Source of the DNA: Aliivibrio_A kagoshimensis
GTDB lineage: Bacteria > Pseudomonadota > Gammaproteobacteria > Enterobacterales > Vibrionaceae
DNA length: 64,000 bases
Direction of reading: 5' to 3'
Assembly (NCBI RefSeq): GCF_050337105.1
Contig: NZ_JAKJSQ010000005.1
Coordinates: 62,001 to 126,000 of the forward strand
Both the position numbers and the translations under genes were made by a program. Positions 18,572 to 27,782 of this stretch are shown in pieces (position 1 is the first letter of the stretch; each line of letters begins with the position of its first letter). The notes below the pieces were generated by a model. The model ran no database searches, was not told where the DNA came from, and saw nothing but the letters and a program-made list of their open reading frames with translations.

Positions 18572-19351
18572 ATGCCTATCCACTCTACCAGAACCGACTT
18601 AAAACCAATGAGTTTGATGTCGTTATTCTTGTCGTTCATCTCATTAATCATTATCTCAATACTGCTCTTTGCGCCAGTAAACGCAGAGGTTCACCAGCTT
18701 CTAATCGGAATTGATACACTCATATGTTCTGTGTTTCTTTTTCAGCTTACCTTGGATTTAACTCGTAGCAGCAACAAACTCGATTATATGAAAACGCACT
18801 GGATTGATTTTCTTGCCAGCTTGCCGGTCATTGAGGTGTTTCGTTATGCGCGAATCTTTCAGATTTTCCGACTGATCCGTATTCTTAAATCCAGTAAATT
18901 GATCTTGCATCAACTGAAAACCTATCGTCGTGAGGCGACTCTGGCTTCGATATTTTTAATTATGATCATTTTAATCACTATCGGTTCAGGTCTGATGTTA
19001 ATGATTGAGAGTCAGCACCCTGATGCCAATATTAAAGATGGTGGTGATGCGCTATGGTGGGCTTTTGTCACTATTTCGACAGTCGGTTATGGCGACCATT
19101 ATCCGGTGAGTGCTAGTGGAAAACTTCTCGCCTCAATTATTATCATATGTGGTGTCGGTATGTTCGGTATGATTTCAGGTTTAATCAGCTCTGTCATCAC
19201 GGAACCAAAACAGAATCATATTGATAGAGAAAAAGAGCAGCAACGTCGCCTGAAAAACCAACAGTGGGATCAACTTATTTTACAACAGAAACAGCTACTA
19301 GACCGTCTGGACTCTATTGAAAAGAGAATAGAAGATGATAAAAGTAAGTAG
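18572..19351 (+). CDS. Voltage-sensor-like potassium channel, six-helix type
   Basis: A 259-residue membrane protein with the K+ selectivity filter TVGYGD at 170-175, preceded by the pore helix WWAFVTIS. Helices are predicted at about 14-34, 42-60, 78-92, an S4-like helix (Arg91, 94, 100, 103), S5 (124-146) and S6 (183-208). The charged cytoplasmic tail (about 215-255) looks like a coiled coil. It belongs to the ion-transport family near E. coli Kch but lacks the RCK/TrkA domain. The ATG follows AAGAGGT. Its only neighbours are glnE (divergent) and ygiF (convergent), so context says little. Confidence 0.88.
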   Translation: MPIHSTRTDLKPMSLMSLFLSFISLIIISILLFAPVNAEVHQLLIGIDTLICSVFLFQLTLDLTRSSNKLDYMKTHWIDFLASLPVIEVFRYARIFQIFRLIRILKSSKLILHQLKTYRREATLASIFLIMIILITIGSGLMLMIESQHPDANIKDGGDALWWAFVTISTVGYGDHYPVSASGKLLASIIIICGVGMFGMISGLISSVITEPKQNHIDREKEQQRRLKNQQWDQLILQQKQLLDRLDSIEKRIEDDKSK

Positions 19352-19358
19352 AACTAAA

Positions 19359-19391
19359 AAAGCCGCAGTATTGACTCTACACTGCGGCTTT
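19359..19391. terminator. Bidirectional terminator, K+ channel / ygiF
   Basis: The stem AAAGCCGCAGT / ACTGCGGCTTT has an 11-nt loop. The A-run on the left gives six T on the minus strand, so it is stronger for ygiF than for the channel gene. Confidence 0.8.
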
Positions 19392-19411
19392 ACGTTCTTA
19401 TCCCTGTCTAG

Positions 19412-20926
19412 CTACTGCCAGTAAGGGGGGATGTCCACTCCAGCATTTCTCGTCTGATCCATTGCATGCAATAACGAACGTTCTTGCCGTTCTATCCAAC
19501 GGATCAACTGCTCTTTCTCTTCTCCATCAAGCAGTTCAACTTGTACTCTTAGCGGTTCTAACATCTCCAGATCGTCAATGCCCGCTAACAGGTCTTCCCA
19601 TGGCATACGGAACTTACTTCGACGATCTTCTTCATAGATGTCAGCAAAACAGATCCCAGTCATAAGATTACGGCTTAAACAGGATTTCTGAACGACATAG
19701 TCTTCACAGTGCAAACTCGCCCCCACTGGAAATGCATCAAGCAGTTGCTGCCAAGTATTATTAAGCAGCTCTTTCGAGTATCCCTCAATAGGCGTTTCCA
19801 TTATCTCTTTCGCAGGGTGATCCAAAAATGGTTGCCATCCTTTAGTTAAGATCCAACGACTCATATCAAGTAATAAGCCGCAGTACCGAGAAGATTGCAG
19901 CAGTGCTAAGCAATCCTCTCTGTCGGGGAGATTTTCAAATTGCGAAGTCAGGTTACTGACTATCTGTTTTTGAGCATCGAGACGTCGTAAGGGCTGTCCT
20001 TTGTCTTCTGTCAACGCCGTAATATATTTCGCCTGATCCAACCAAGTGAACTCTTCATTGAGCCACTTCAGTTCTTGCCGGATAACGGCACTCGCACGTC
20101 TTGGAATTACGTCACTAAATGCGGCTAGAATCTGACGGATAAAAGAGATCGCTGTACTGATCTCTTGCAGTGCTTGAGCGCCAGAGCGTTCAATGTATAT
20201 CTGTTCATGATAGTGCCAGTGCGCTAATGCATGCTCTAAAGAGGCAATAAAACACGCCTCAACAGAATCACTCGGTAATACCTTAACCGTAGAGAGTGAC
20301 TTTATCTCATCACTTAACTGACCCCCGGCTAGTCGATAACCTTTCGCCGCTTTGCTTTGGTTACCTAATCGCATCCCCCCCTCTTCCGACAGTGTCCTCG
20401 CTAAGGTAAAGAGCGCATCGGTCTGTCCAGATTTAAGCTCCAATTCAACTTCACAAATCAATGCGACGTCTTCACCAGCAATGACTTCACCTTGATCAAA
20501 AGCTAACTCAATATGGCTACCATCAGGCATAGCGATCAACCATTGTTGACGAACGAAATTAGTAGAAAATAGTGGTTCTAACTCCTGTTGCAATTGAGAC
20601 AGATTAATCTGTTCAGGCCAAGCATCGACTGGATGTAGATACACATCAGGATGGTTAGAGTCGTGCTCTGCATTATATTCCGGCCTTTGATGTAAACCTG
20701 CAACCACTCGACCTGAGGTTTTCAGAGTTTGAACATACACATTATCAAATCGCCGAATACGAAACCCAATATCATGTTTTCTTAATAACTGGTTAGGAGT
20801 ATCAAAATAGATATTCCCAAGGTTTTTGCTACTTTGTTGTAAAATCTTTGCATCCGCAATTTTCGACTGTAAAATATTAGAAAATTCAGGCAAAACAAAA
20901 AATTTTAGCTCTATCTCAGTTTCCAT
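19412..20926 (-). CDS. ygiF: CYTH-CHAD inorganic triphosphatase YgiF
   Basis: A 504-residue protein with an N-terminal CYTH triphosphate tunnel domain and a C-terminal CHAD domain. The CYTH signature ExExK is Glu4, Glu6 and Lys8; further strands hold NIYFDTP, GFRIRRF and KAAKGYRL. The CHAD part (about 225-500) is rich in His, Arg and Trp helices, as expected for a polyphosphate-binding bundle. E. coli YgiF (433 aa) hydrolyses tripolyphosphate; this one is about 70 residues longer. Next door is a phosphate transporter on the other strand. Confidence 0.9.
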   Translation of the reverse strand: METEIELKFFVLPEFSNILQSKIADAKILQQSSKNLGNIYFDTPNQLLRKHDIGFRIRRFDNVYVQTLKTSGRVVAGLHQRPEYNAEHDSNHPDVYLHPVDAWPEQINLSQLQQELEPLFSTNFVRQQWLIAMPDGSHIELAFDQGEVIAGEDVALICEVELELKSGQTDALFTLARTLSEEGGMRLGNQSKAAKGYRLAGGQLSDEIKSLSTVKVLPSDSVEACFIASLEHALAHWHYHEQIYIERSGAQALQEISTAISFIRQILAAFSDVIPRRASAVIRQELKWLNEEFTWLDQAKYITALTEDKGQPLRRLDAQKQIVSNLTSQFENLPDREDCLALLQSSRYCGLLLDMSRWILTKGWQPFLDHPAKEIMETPIEGYSKELLNNTWQQLLDAFPVGASLHCEDYVVQKSCLSRNLMTGICFADIYEEDRRSKFRMPWEDLLAGIDDLEMLEPLRVQVELLDGEEKEQLIRWIERQERSLLHAMDQTRNAGVDIPPYWQ

Positions 20927-21114
20927 GATTAACCCTTTAACGAGTGACTAATCAAGGATATTGCCAAAAGTTCACGACGGCAAGTCTGAAATATCACCAA
21001 TTCATGATCTAAAATAGTTTTATTACAACAGTGATTGGGTTAACATTCGCGCCTTTATGGCCATCGCTTAACAAAACACCAATTTCGGTCTTTGTTTAAT
21101 TAGGTTTAGAAACC

Positions 21115-21795
21115 ATGCCAGTAAATACAATTATGGGGTTATTTGCAAAGTCCCCAATTAAGCCTTTGCAACGTCATGTAGTCTGTGTCAACGAATGTTG
21201 TTCTCTACTGATACCTTTTTTTGAAGCGTGCTCTAGCGATGACTGGGAAACAGCCGGTGAAATGCGTGAACAGATTTCGCACTTAGAAAAAGAAGCTGAC
21301 GTTCTTAAACGTGAAATCCGCTTAAAACTTCCTCGCGGTCTTTTCATGCCTGTTGATCGTAGCGATATGTTAGAGCTACTGACTCAACAAGATAAACTTG
21401 CCAATCTTGCAAAAGATATTTCAGGTCGAGTTTACGGTCGCCAACTTCAAATCCCATCATCAATGCAAAAGGGATTTGTTGAGTATGTTATTCGCTGTTT
21501 AGATGCGGCAAAACAAGCTCAAAAGGTGATCAATGAACTCGATGAGCTATTAGAGACTGGCTTTAAAGGCCGTGAAGTAACTCTCGTTGCTGAAATGATC
21601 CACCAATTAGACATTATTGAAGATGACACTGATGCCCTTCAGGTTGTTCTTCGTCAACAATTGATGGCGATTGAATCTAAATACAATCCAATCGACATCA
21701 TGTTCCTCTACAAAATTCTTGAGTGGGTTGGTGGCATAGCAGATCAAGCTCAGCGTGTTGGCGCTAGACTTGAACTCATGTTATCTCGCTCTTAA
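21115..21795 (+). CDS. TIGR00153 / DUF47 PhoU-like protein
   Basis: A 226-residue all-helical protein of the DUF47 (PhoU-like) family, which typically sits before a pit gene. Family traits seen are ISHLEKEADVLKREIRLKLPRGLFMPVDR near 49-80 and a second acidic repeat HQLDIIEDDTD (about 163-173). The expected role is a cytoplasmic partner or regulator of the PiT transporter, by analogy rather than proof. The ATG follows AGGTTTAGAAACC. The pit start is 27 nt after its stop, so the two form an operon. No canonical Pho box was seen upstream. Confidence 0.88.
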   Translation: MPVNTIMGLFAKSPIKPLQRHVVCVNECCSLLIPFFEACSSDDWETAGEMREQISHLEKEADVLKREIRLKLPRGLFMPVDRSDMLELLTQQDKLANLAKDISGRVYGRQLQIPSSMQKGFVEYVIRCLDAAKQAQKVINELDELLETGFKGREVTLVAEMIHQLDIIEDDTDALQVVLRQQLMAIESKYNPIDIMFLYKILEWVGGIADQAQRVGARLELMLSRS

Positions 21796-21822
21796 TCAGT
21801 TTTTTCATTAACAGGTAATACA

Positions 21823-23097
21823 ATGGATATCATTGCGAATTACGGTACTTTACTGCTTATCGTTGCCGCTGCTTTTGGTTTTTTAATGGCCATAGGTATT
21901 GGTGCGAATGATGTAGCTAACGCTATGGGTACATCAGTTGGTTCTAAAGCTCTTACTGTAAAACAAGCGATCATCATTGCGATGATCTTTGAATTTGCCG
22001 GTGCTTATTTAGCAGGCGGTGAAGTCACAGATACAATCCGAAAAGGGGTGATTGACACCTCACTGTTTGCATCTCAACCTGACGTATTAATTTTCGGTAT
22101 GATGTCAGCACTACTGGCTGCAGGTACTTGGTTATTACTCGCTTCTTACATGGGATGGCCGGTCTCTACCACTCACTCAATCATTGGTGCCATCATAGGT
22201 TTTGCTTGCATCTCCGTTGGACCAGAAGCAGTTGATTGGGGCTCAGTTCAAGGAATTGTCGGAAGTTGGTTAATCACCCCGTTCATATCAGGCCTATTCG
22301 CCTATATGATCTTCACCAGTGCACAACGTTTGATATTCGATACCGAAGTGCCACTATTCAATGCTAAGCGTTTTGTTCCTATCTATATGTTTATTACCAC
22401 CATGGTGATTGCGCTTGTCACCATTAAGAAAGGACTTAAGCACATTGGTTTACACCTTTCATCTGGTGAGGCTTGGATAGTATCAATGGTGCTTTCGACG
22501 CTAGTGATGGTGGGTGGTTACTACTACATCAACCGTAAATTCGCTAACGTAACTGACGATAATGAAAAAGACAGCCGCGGTTTTGGTGGGGTAGAGAGAA
22601 TCTTTAGTACCTTAATGGTTATTACCGCTTGTGCTATGGCATTCGCGCACGGCTCAAACGATGTAGCCAACGCCATTGGTCCTTTGTCTGCCATAGCTTC
22701 AACCATCGAAAACATGGGCGAGATTACTGCAACCAGTAAAATTGCTTGGTGGATTCTACCTCTTGGTGGCATCGGTATCGTAGTGGGTCTTGCGACAATG
22801 GGGCATAAAGTAATGGCAACCGTTGGAACAGGTATCACAGAATTGACACCGAGTCGCGGTTTTGCCGCTCAGCTTGCAACGGCAACTACCGTTGTTTTGG
22901 CGTCTGGAACCGGTCTGCCAATTTCAACGACTCAAACTTTAGTGGGTGCCGTATTAGGGGTTGGTTTTGCTCGAGGTATAGCGGCACTAAACCTTGGTGT
23001 AGTACGTAATATCGTTGCCTCATGGGTTGTAACCTTACCCGCTGGTGCGCTGCTTGCCGTTATTTTCTTCTATATAATGCAATCTTTAGCTAGCTAA
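21823..23097 (+). CDS. pit: Low-affinity inorganic phosphate transporter, PiT family
   Basis: A 424-residue integral membrane protein with the two inverted PiT signatures: GANDVANAMGTSVGS (about 27-41) and HGSNDVANAIGPLSA (about 279-293). About ten hydrophobic helices surround them. PiT proteins import metal-phosphate with protons or Na+. This is a shorter, 420-residue form than E. coli PitA (499 aa), as is common in Vibrio. It is co-transcribed with the PhoU-like gene upstream. An intrinsic terminator follows within 20 bp. Confidence 0.93.
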   Translation: MDIIANYGTLLLIVAAAFGFLMAIGIGANDVANAMGTSVGSKALTVKQAIIIAMIFEFAGAYLAGGEVTDTIRKGVIDTSLFASQPDVLIFGMMSALLAAGTWLLLASYMGWPVSTTHSIIGAIIGFACISVGPEAVDWGSVQGIVGSWLITPFISGLFAYMIFTSAQRLIFDTEVPLFNAKRFVPIYMFITTMVIALVTIKKGLKHIGLHLSSGEAWIVSMVLSTLVMVGGYYYINRKFANVTDDNEKDSRGFGGVERIFSTLMVITACAMAFAHGSNDVANAIGPLSAIASTIENMGEITATSKIAWWILPLGGIGIVVGLATMGHKVMATVGTGITELTPSRGFAAQLATATTVVLASGTGLPISTTQTLVGAVLGVGFARGIAALNLGVVRNIVASWVVTLPAGALLAVIFFYIMQSLAS

Positions 23098-23116
23098 TTA
23101 ATAGTGAAGATCAAAG

Positions 23117-23145
23117 AAAAAGGAGAGCTTGGCTTTCCTTTTTTT
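23117..23145 (+). terminator. Intrinsic terminator of pit
   Basis: The stem AAAAGGAGAGC / GCTTTCCTTTT (one G-T pair) has a 3-nt loop and ends in a seven-T run. Confidence 0.85.
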
Positions 23146-23236
23146 ATTGATAACTTCCCTTGCACCATCGTAAGAAAGTTTTTAATATTCACTTTAGTCA
23201 GTGAACTATTATTTAATGCCAATAAAGGATTCTACA

Positions 23237-23848
23237 GTGAAGTATCTTCTTAGCTTAGTCATGATTGTCGCCACCATGGCTTTTCCAACTCAAGCGCAAA
23301 CTCGCTATATTGCCGACAATCTATTTACCTATATGCATTCAGGGCCAAGTAATCAGTTTAAGATCATTGGCAGTGTTAATGCTGGTGATAAAATCACTTA
23401 CCTAACGTCGGATAAAAGTACTGGTTTCACTCAAATCTTAGACCCACGTGGCCGTAAAGGTTGGGTCGAAAGTAAGTACGTATCAAACAGAGCGAGTATG
23501 GCAGTTCGACTTCCACAGCTTGAAAACGAGCTTAAAACGGTGAAAGAGCAACTATCCAATGCTCGTACTGCCGCGAATGATGAAAAAGCAGGTATGTCTG
23601 ATTCCCTGGCTCAACGAAACACCCAGATTCAAGAGTTAGAGCAGAACTACAGTGAAATGAACAATCAGTTAACGGCTTCTCAAGCTGAGGTTCGTGAACT
23701 TCGTGCTAAGTTAGACACACAAAAAGAGGACCTGCTACTTAGATACTTCATGTATGGCGGTGGCGTTGCTGGTATTGGTCTTCTCTTTGGCCTAATACTT
23801 CCTCATATTATCCCGAGCCGTAAGAAAAAACAGAACGGCTGGGCATAA
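23237..23848 (+). CDS. ygiM: YgiM-like SH3-domain membrane protein (TIGR04211)
   Basis: The GTG at 23237 gives 203 residues (E. coli YgiM 206) and has AAAGGA 7 nt upstream. An ATG at 23201 would put an unlikely leader before the signal peptide. The signal peptide (to about residue 20, TQAQ) is followed by a bacterial SH3 domain (about 21-85, with RGRKGWVESKYVS). A long coiled coil (about 85-155) and a C-terminal membrane helix (about 172-192) with a basic tail come next. The protein is expected to face the periplasm. The function is unknown; the place just before cca is conserved in enterics and Vibrio. Confidence 0.88.
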   Translation: MKYLLSLVMIVATMAFPTQAQTRYIADNLFTYMHSGPSNQFKIIGSVNAGDKITYLTSDKSTGFTQILDPRGRKGWVESKYVSNRASMAVRLPQLENELKTVKEQLSNARTAANDEKAGMSDSLAQRNTQIQELEQNYSEMNNQLTASQAEVRELRAKLDTQKEDLLLRYFMYGGGVAGIGLLFGLILPHIIPSRKKKQNGWA

Positions 23849-23861
23849 GCAAAACAGATAA

Positions 23862-23892
23862 AAAAAACCAGAACTTACGTTCTGGTTTTTTT
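23862..23892. terminator. Bidirectional terminator, ygiM / gspB
   Basis: The stem AACCAGAAC / GTTCTGGTT has a 4-nt loop, with seven A before and seven T after. It lies between convergent genes. Confidence 0.92.
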
Positions 23893-23930
23893 GTTTGCTA
23901 TCTATTTAACAGAAGCTATTCAAAATACGT

Positions 23931-24758
23931 TTACCCGCCCCACTCATACAATGATGGAATGGATAGAGTTTCTCCTCTGAAGTCCACTATCACTTCTCTT
24001 GGCTTTATCTCTAATAACCTCACGCCCAATGCAATATCATCTCCCTCAGTCGCTTCAACGCCATTCACTTTAACCCAGCGCCTATCTGCTTGGCTGGCAT
24101 AAATATGGGTTTGAAAATTCATGGCTGGCAGCTTTCCGACAAACTCTGCACTATGCCTAGGTAGAACAATGGTTCCATACTCTGCCAGCCTAGGGCCGTC
24201 AGATACTGGTTGGCGTGTTGGCTGCGGCGATTGATTCTGCATAATGCTTTTTAAACGCGCAGCAATCTCTGGGGAGAGCTCACTCATATCTAACTGATGC
24301 AAGTCCACCTCACTCTCATCTCGCTCAGCTACACTCTCTACGTTAACGTTCACGACCTTTTTTGAAGGCAAAGGGTCACTACTTACGATTAGCTGTGCTT
24401 TGGGTAATGGTTGAGTCTCAAAATGCGGGTAATCAAGAATGAGCCACCCTGAAGATGCTTCTGCAACGACGATGGACGCCTGTTGACTCACTGGTATGAC
24501 ACTTTTTACAGATACAATGTTACTGATATTTAGCGAAAAATATCGCTCTATAAACTGCTTAGCGGGCATTGGATTGATGATAATAGCAATAACCATAACA
24601 ACAACAGCAGGGACACATACCAACAGGGAGAACAATAGGTAGAGATTGATGCTTTTTTTCTCTTCTAAAAAAGAATAGTGCCCAGCCATTCCTTCTAGAC
24701 TCTGTTGCTGCTTAAACTGTTGCTCTGAATGATTAAGCGCATTAAGGATCTTCGACAT
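23931..24758 (-). CDS. gspB: GspB/ExeB type II secretion assembly protein
   Basis: A 275-residue inner-membrane protein with a short cytoplasmic N-terminus and one membrane helix (about 38-61). A Pro/Ser-rich periplasmic linker leads to a C-terminal GspB domain (about 205-275) with PAMNFQTHIYAS, RWVKVNGVEATEGD and VDFRGETLSIP. With GspA it helps insert the GspD secretin through peptidoglycan in Aeromonas and Vibrio. Its ATG overlaps the gspA stop (TAATG), so translation is coupled. The rest of the type II cluster is not in the window. Confidence 0.9.
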   Translation of the reverse strand: MSKILNALNHSEQQFKQQQSLEGMAGHYSFLEEKKSINLYLLFSLLVCVPAVVVMVIAIIINPMPAKQFIERYFSLNISNIVSVKSVIPVSQQASIVVAEASSGWLILDYPHFETQPLPKAQLIVSSDPLPSKKVVNVNVESVAERDESEVDLHQLDMSELSPEIAARLKSIMQNQSPQPTRQPVSDGPRLAEYGTIVLPRHSAEFVGKLPAMNFQTHIYASQADRRWVKVNGVEATEGDDIALGVRLLEIKPREVIVDFRGETLSIPSLYEWGG

Positions 24759-26356
24759 TACTGCATCGCCTCCAATTTGGGGGCTTGTAGATTCAGCAAA
24801 CGATCTAACGCAATCAAGGTTTTCAATCCTACCATCCCATCAGGTTCTAACCCCTCTTGCTGCTGAAAAATTTTCACTCGCTCAAGTAATGCTTCACTAA
24901 AATGGTCTGTATTGATACTTCTCTCTCCCATCACTAAGGCTAATAACAGATCAAACTGCATCACTTTGTCATCTTTTTGACCATACTTCAGTACTTTGTC
25001 ACTGCCTATAGGTGAGTGCCACAACAACGTAAACTCCCCTCCCCAGTGCGCTTCAAACCACTCTAGAGGAATTTTTACCCTCTGATCCGCCACTAATAAC
25101 TCAACAGCATCTCCATCAAGCGCAAACAGTACCGCATAAAAAGGGTGCTGCAAGACAGTTAAAGTAACCATCGCCGGACGATTGAACTCCCGCAAATCAT
25201 TTAGGCCTTTATTACCTTGCATACAGTAGAGGTCAGCCTCAATACCATTACGGCATTGGGCGCTGTCAATATCAACCTCATAACCCCATATGCGATATAG
25301 GGTTTGCATGGCAACAGCTGTGTCTCCTGACTGTTGAACCAACGCCATAATCTCACCATCTGAGAGGTAGTCTGGTCTGTCAATATTCTCAATGACTGCC
25401 GGTTCAATAATCTCAGCCTCGATGGTAGGGGCAGCCTCTTTCGGTGCAATGAACAATGTGTAACTCAACGTGGCCAGCAGTAAACTGACAAAAGAAAAAA
25501 CAACTGACTTTAGAAGTATGGGCCGCTTAGGGTTAGCTTTCTTAGCACCTTGCCACTCCATCACTTTTTGTCCTGCGGTCGCCACCTGTTTTTTACTGAT
25601 TGTTCTGCTATTTTCTCGATACCCCAATTGCAGAGACTCATCACACACTAAGTTAATCAGCCGTGGAACGCCGCCAGTAAGCTTGGCAATAGAATGCATC
25701 GCACTGGTACTAAAAATGGGTTGATGGCAGCCTGCCACCTGAAGACGAAAGGTGATGTATCGGCTTACGTCATCAGCCGTCAATGGCAGTAGATGGTAAC
25801 GGGCAGTGATCCGCTGTGCTAATTGGCGCAGGTTATCTTGCTGAAGGTGGTGTTGAAGCTCTGGCTGACCAATCAACAATACCTTAAGCAACTTTTGGCT
25901 ATCGGTCTCCAGGTTGGTTAATAATCGCAAATGTTCGAGGACATCAGGCGTTAAATGCTGTGCTTCATCAATAACGAGCAGCGTCTGAATGCCTTTAGCG
26001 TGATTACTCAGTAAAAAGTGGTAGATCGCATCACTGAGTTGTTTTACGCTCTCTTCAGCTTGATACGAGATCGAAAACTCATCACAAATGCTGGCAAGCA
26101 GCTCTTGGCGAGTAAAGGTAGGATTTAAGATTAACCCAGCTTGTACGTCACTGTTAAGCCCAGCTAACAGCGCTCTGGATACGGTCGTTTTCCCGGTGCC
26201 TACTTCGCCAGTAAGTAGCGCTAACCCCCCACCATTAGATAGGCCAGACTGCAATTGAGCTAAAGCCTCACGATGACGATGGCTTAAAAAAAGAAATCGA
26301 GCACTAGGAACAATTGAGAATGGAGACTCGGTAAACTGATAAAAGTCCTTATACAT
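24758..26356 (-). CDS. gspA: GspA/ExeA AAA ATPase with peptidoglycan-binding domain
   Basis: The 532-residue form starts at the ATG at 26356, which follows AAGAAGG. A longer frame to 26416 adds residues without family support. The N-terminal AAA domain has Walker A GEVGTGKT (50-57) and Walker B LLVIDEAQHL (Asp130-Glu131). One membrane helix lies at about 281-306. The periplasmic part ends in a peptidoglycan-binding domain (about 475-525, with FQQQEGLEPDGMVGLKTL). GspA with GspB remodels peptidoglycan for secretin assembly. Related ATPases serve MSHA pili, but the gspB partner favours GspA. Confidence 0.92.
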   Translation of the reverse strand: MYKDFYQFTESPFSIVPSARFLFLSHRHREALAQLQSGLSNGGGLALLTGEVGTGKTTVSRALLAGLNSDVQAGLILNPTFTRQELLASICDEFSISYQAEESVKQLSDAIYHFLLSNHAKGIQTLLVIDEAQHLTPDVLEHLRLLTNLETDSQKLLKVLLIGQPELQHHLQQDNLRQLAQRITARYHLLPLTADDVSRYITFRLQVAGCHQPIFSTSAMHSIAKLTGGVPRLINLVCDESLQLGYRENSRTISKKQVATAGQKVMEWQGAKKANPKRPILLKSVVFSFVSLLLATLSYTLFIAPKEAAPTIEAEIIEPAVIENIDRPDYLSDGEIMALVQQSGDTAVAMQTLYRIWGYEVDIDSAQCRNGIEADLYCMQGNKGLNDLREFNRPAMVTLTVLQHPFYAVLFALDGDAVELLVADQRVKIPLEWFEAHWGGEFTLLWHSPIGSDKVLKYGQKDDKVMQFDLLLALVMGERSINTDHFSEALLERVKIFQQQEGLEPDGMVGLKTLIALDRLLNLQAPKLEAMQ

Positions 26357-26505
26357 TTTGCCTTCTTGCGCTATTCCGTTATTGAATCGATTTATTAACC
26401 AGCATGATACAGGCAAATTAACATTGAACGTTGGAAAGTAAAGAAAGATCTGTCAATCTTGTATAGTACTCAATGTATTTACCAACTGTCAGTAAGGAAT
26501 GAATA

Positions 26506-27732
26506 GTGAAGAGCTATCTAGTCGGGGGCGCGGTTCGAGACGCCCAACTTGGTTTAGTAGTAAAAGACCGTGATTGGGTAGTTGTCGGCTCAACACCTGA
26601 AGCGATGACTGCTTTGGGTTACCAAACCGTAGGTCAAGATTTTCCTGTTTTTTTGCACCCCAAAAGCAAAGAGGAGTTTGCCCTTGCTCGCACGGAAAGA
26701 AAAGCGGGTAGAGGTTACAAAGGATTTACCTGCTACTCAAGCCCTGATGTCACTTTAGAACAAGATCTGATCCGTCGAGACCTGACCATCAATGCCATCG
26801 CGCAGGATGAAGAGGGCCGCCTGATTGATCCTTATAACGGCCTAGCTGATATTGAACAGCGAGTCTTACGTCATGTTTCACCTGCGTTTATTGAAGATCC
26901 ACTCAGAGTATTACGAGTGGCACGATTTGCTGCACGCTTCCATCATTTAGGCTTTACTATTGCCGATGAAACTCTCGCACTAATGAGTCACATTGCGCAG
27001 AGTGGCGAGCTTACGGAGTTAACCCCAGAGCGTGTGTGGCAAGAGTGGCAAAAATCCCTGACTTATGACAACCCCCAACAGTTTTTAAAGGTATTACGAC
27101 AGTGCGGCGCGCTTAAAGTTGTACTGCCTGAAATCGATGCGCTTTATGGCGTTCCACAACCCGAGCAGTGGCACCCAGAGATTGATACTGGCGTACACAC
27201 AGCCATGGTGGCTGAACAAGCGGCACGATTAAGCCCATTGGTATTGATTCGATTTGCTTCTCAGTTACACGACCTTGGAAAAGCGTTGACCCCTAAATCA
27301 ATTCTCCCTAGCCATAAAATGCATGAGAAACGAGGATTAGACGTGATTAAGACTCTTTGTCAGCGAGTCAAAGTTCCTAATGATTGCAGAGATTTGGCTC
27401 TCATCGTGTGCGAACATCACACCAATGTGCATCATGCGAATGAGCTAAAAGCCACTACCTTTGTGAAGCTGTTTGACAAGATTGATGCATGGAGAAAGCC
27501 AGAACGAGTCGAGCAACTCGCCCTATGTTGTACCGCCGACTTTAAAGGCAGGACAGGGTTTGAACACAAAACCTATACCCAAGCCGACACACTGCGTAAC
27601 GCGTTTAAAGCCGCCTTATCTGTTGAAGTAAAAGAGATCGTAGCAAGTGGGGTGAAAGGGGCTGACATCAGAACTGAATTAACGAAACGGCGCATTGAAG
27701 CAGTAAAACAATTTAAACTGTTAACGTCATAA
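26506..27732 (+). CDS. cca: CCA-adding tRNA nucleotidyltransferase
   Basis: Adds and repairs the 3' CCA of tRNA. The start is GTG at 26506 with AAGGA 7 nt upstream. The 408-residue protein (E. coli 412) shows GGAVRD at 7-12, the catalytic Asp21-x-Asp23, RRDLTINAIA, and RVLRVARFAAR. A C-terminal HD domain carries SQLHDLGKAL, as in the enteric multifunctional form with phosphatase and phosphodiesterase activities. Its stop codon is inside an unusually long hairpin (see 27725-27764). It is divergent from gspA. Confidence 0.96.
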   Translation: MKSYLVGGAVRDAQLGLVVKDRDWVVVGSTPEAMTALGYQTVGQDFPVFLHPKSKEEFALARTERKAGRGYKGFTCYSSPDVTLEQDLIRRDLTINAIAQDEEGRLIDPYNGLADIEQRVLRHVSPAFIEDPLRVLRVARFAARFHHLGFTIADETLALMSHIAQSGELTELTPERVWQEWQKSLTYDNPQQFLKVLRQCGALKVVLPEIDALYGVPQPEQWHPEIDTGVHTAMVAEQAARLSPLVLIRFASQLHDLGKALTPKSILPSHKMHEKRGLDVIKTLCQRVKVPNDCRDLALIVCEHHTNVHHANELKATTFVKLFDKIDAWRKPERVEQLALCCTADFKGRTGFEHKTYTQADTLRNAFKAALSVEVKEIVASGVKGADIRTELTKRRIEAVKQFKLLTS

Positions 27733-27764
27733 TTAAGGAGCCATTGGGCTCCTTAATTATGACG
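27725..27764. terminator. 18-bp perfect hairpin at the cca 3' end
   Basis: CGTCATAATTAAGGAGCC (27725-27742) pairs perfectly with 27747-27764 across a 4-nt loop (ATTG). The left arm contains the last cca codons and the stop codon. There is no T-run on either strand. It lies between convergent cca and uppP and probably ends or protects both transcripts. Confidence 0.7.
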
Positions 27765-27782
27765 TCCGATAAACAGTATCTT

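Noticed and set aside
20927..21114. Pho box before the PhoU-like/pit operon
   Set aside because: No pair of CTGTCAT-like repeats could be found. Low-affinity pit genes often lack Pho control.
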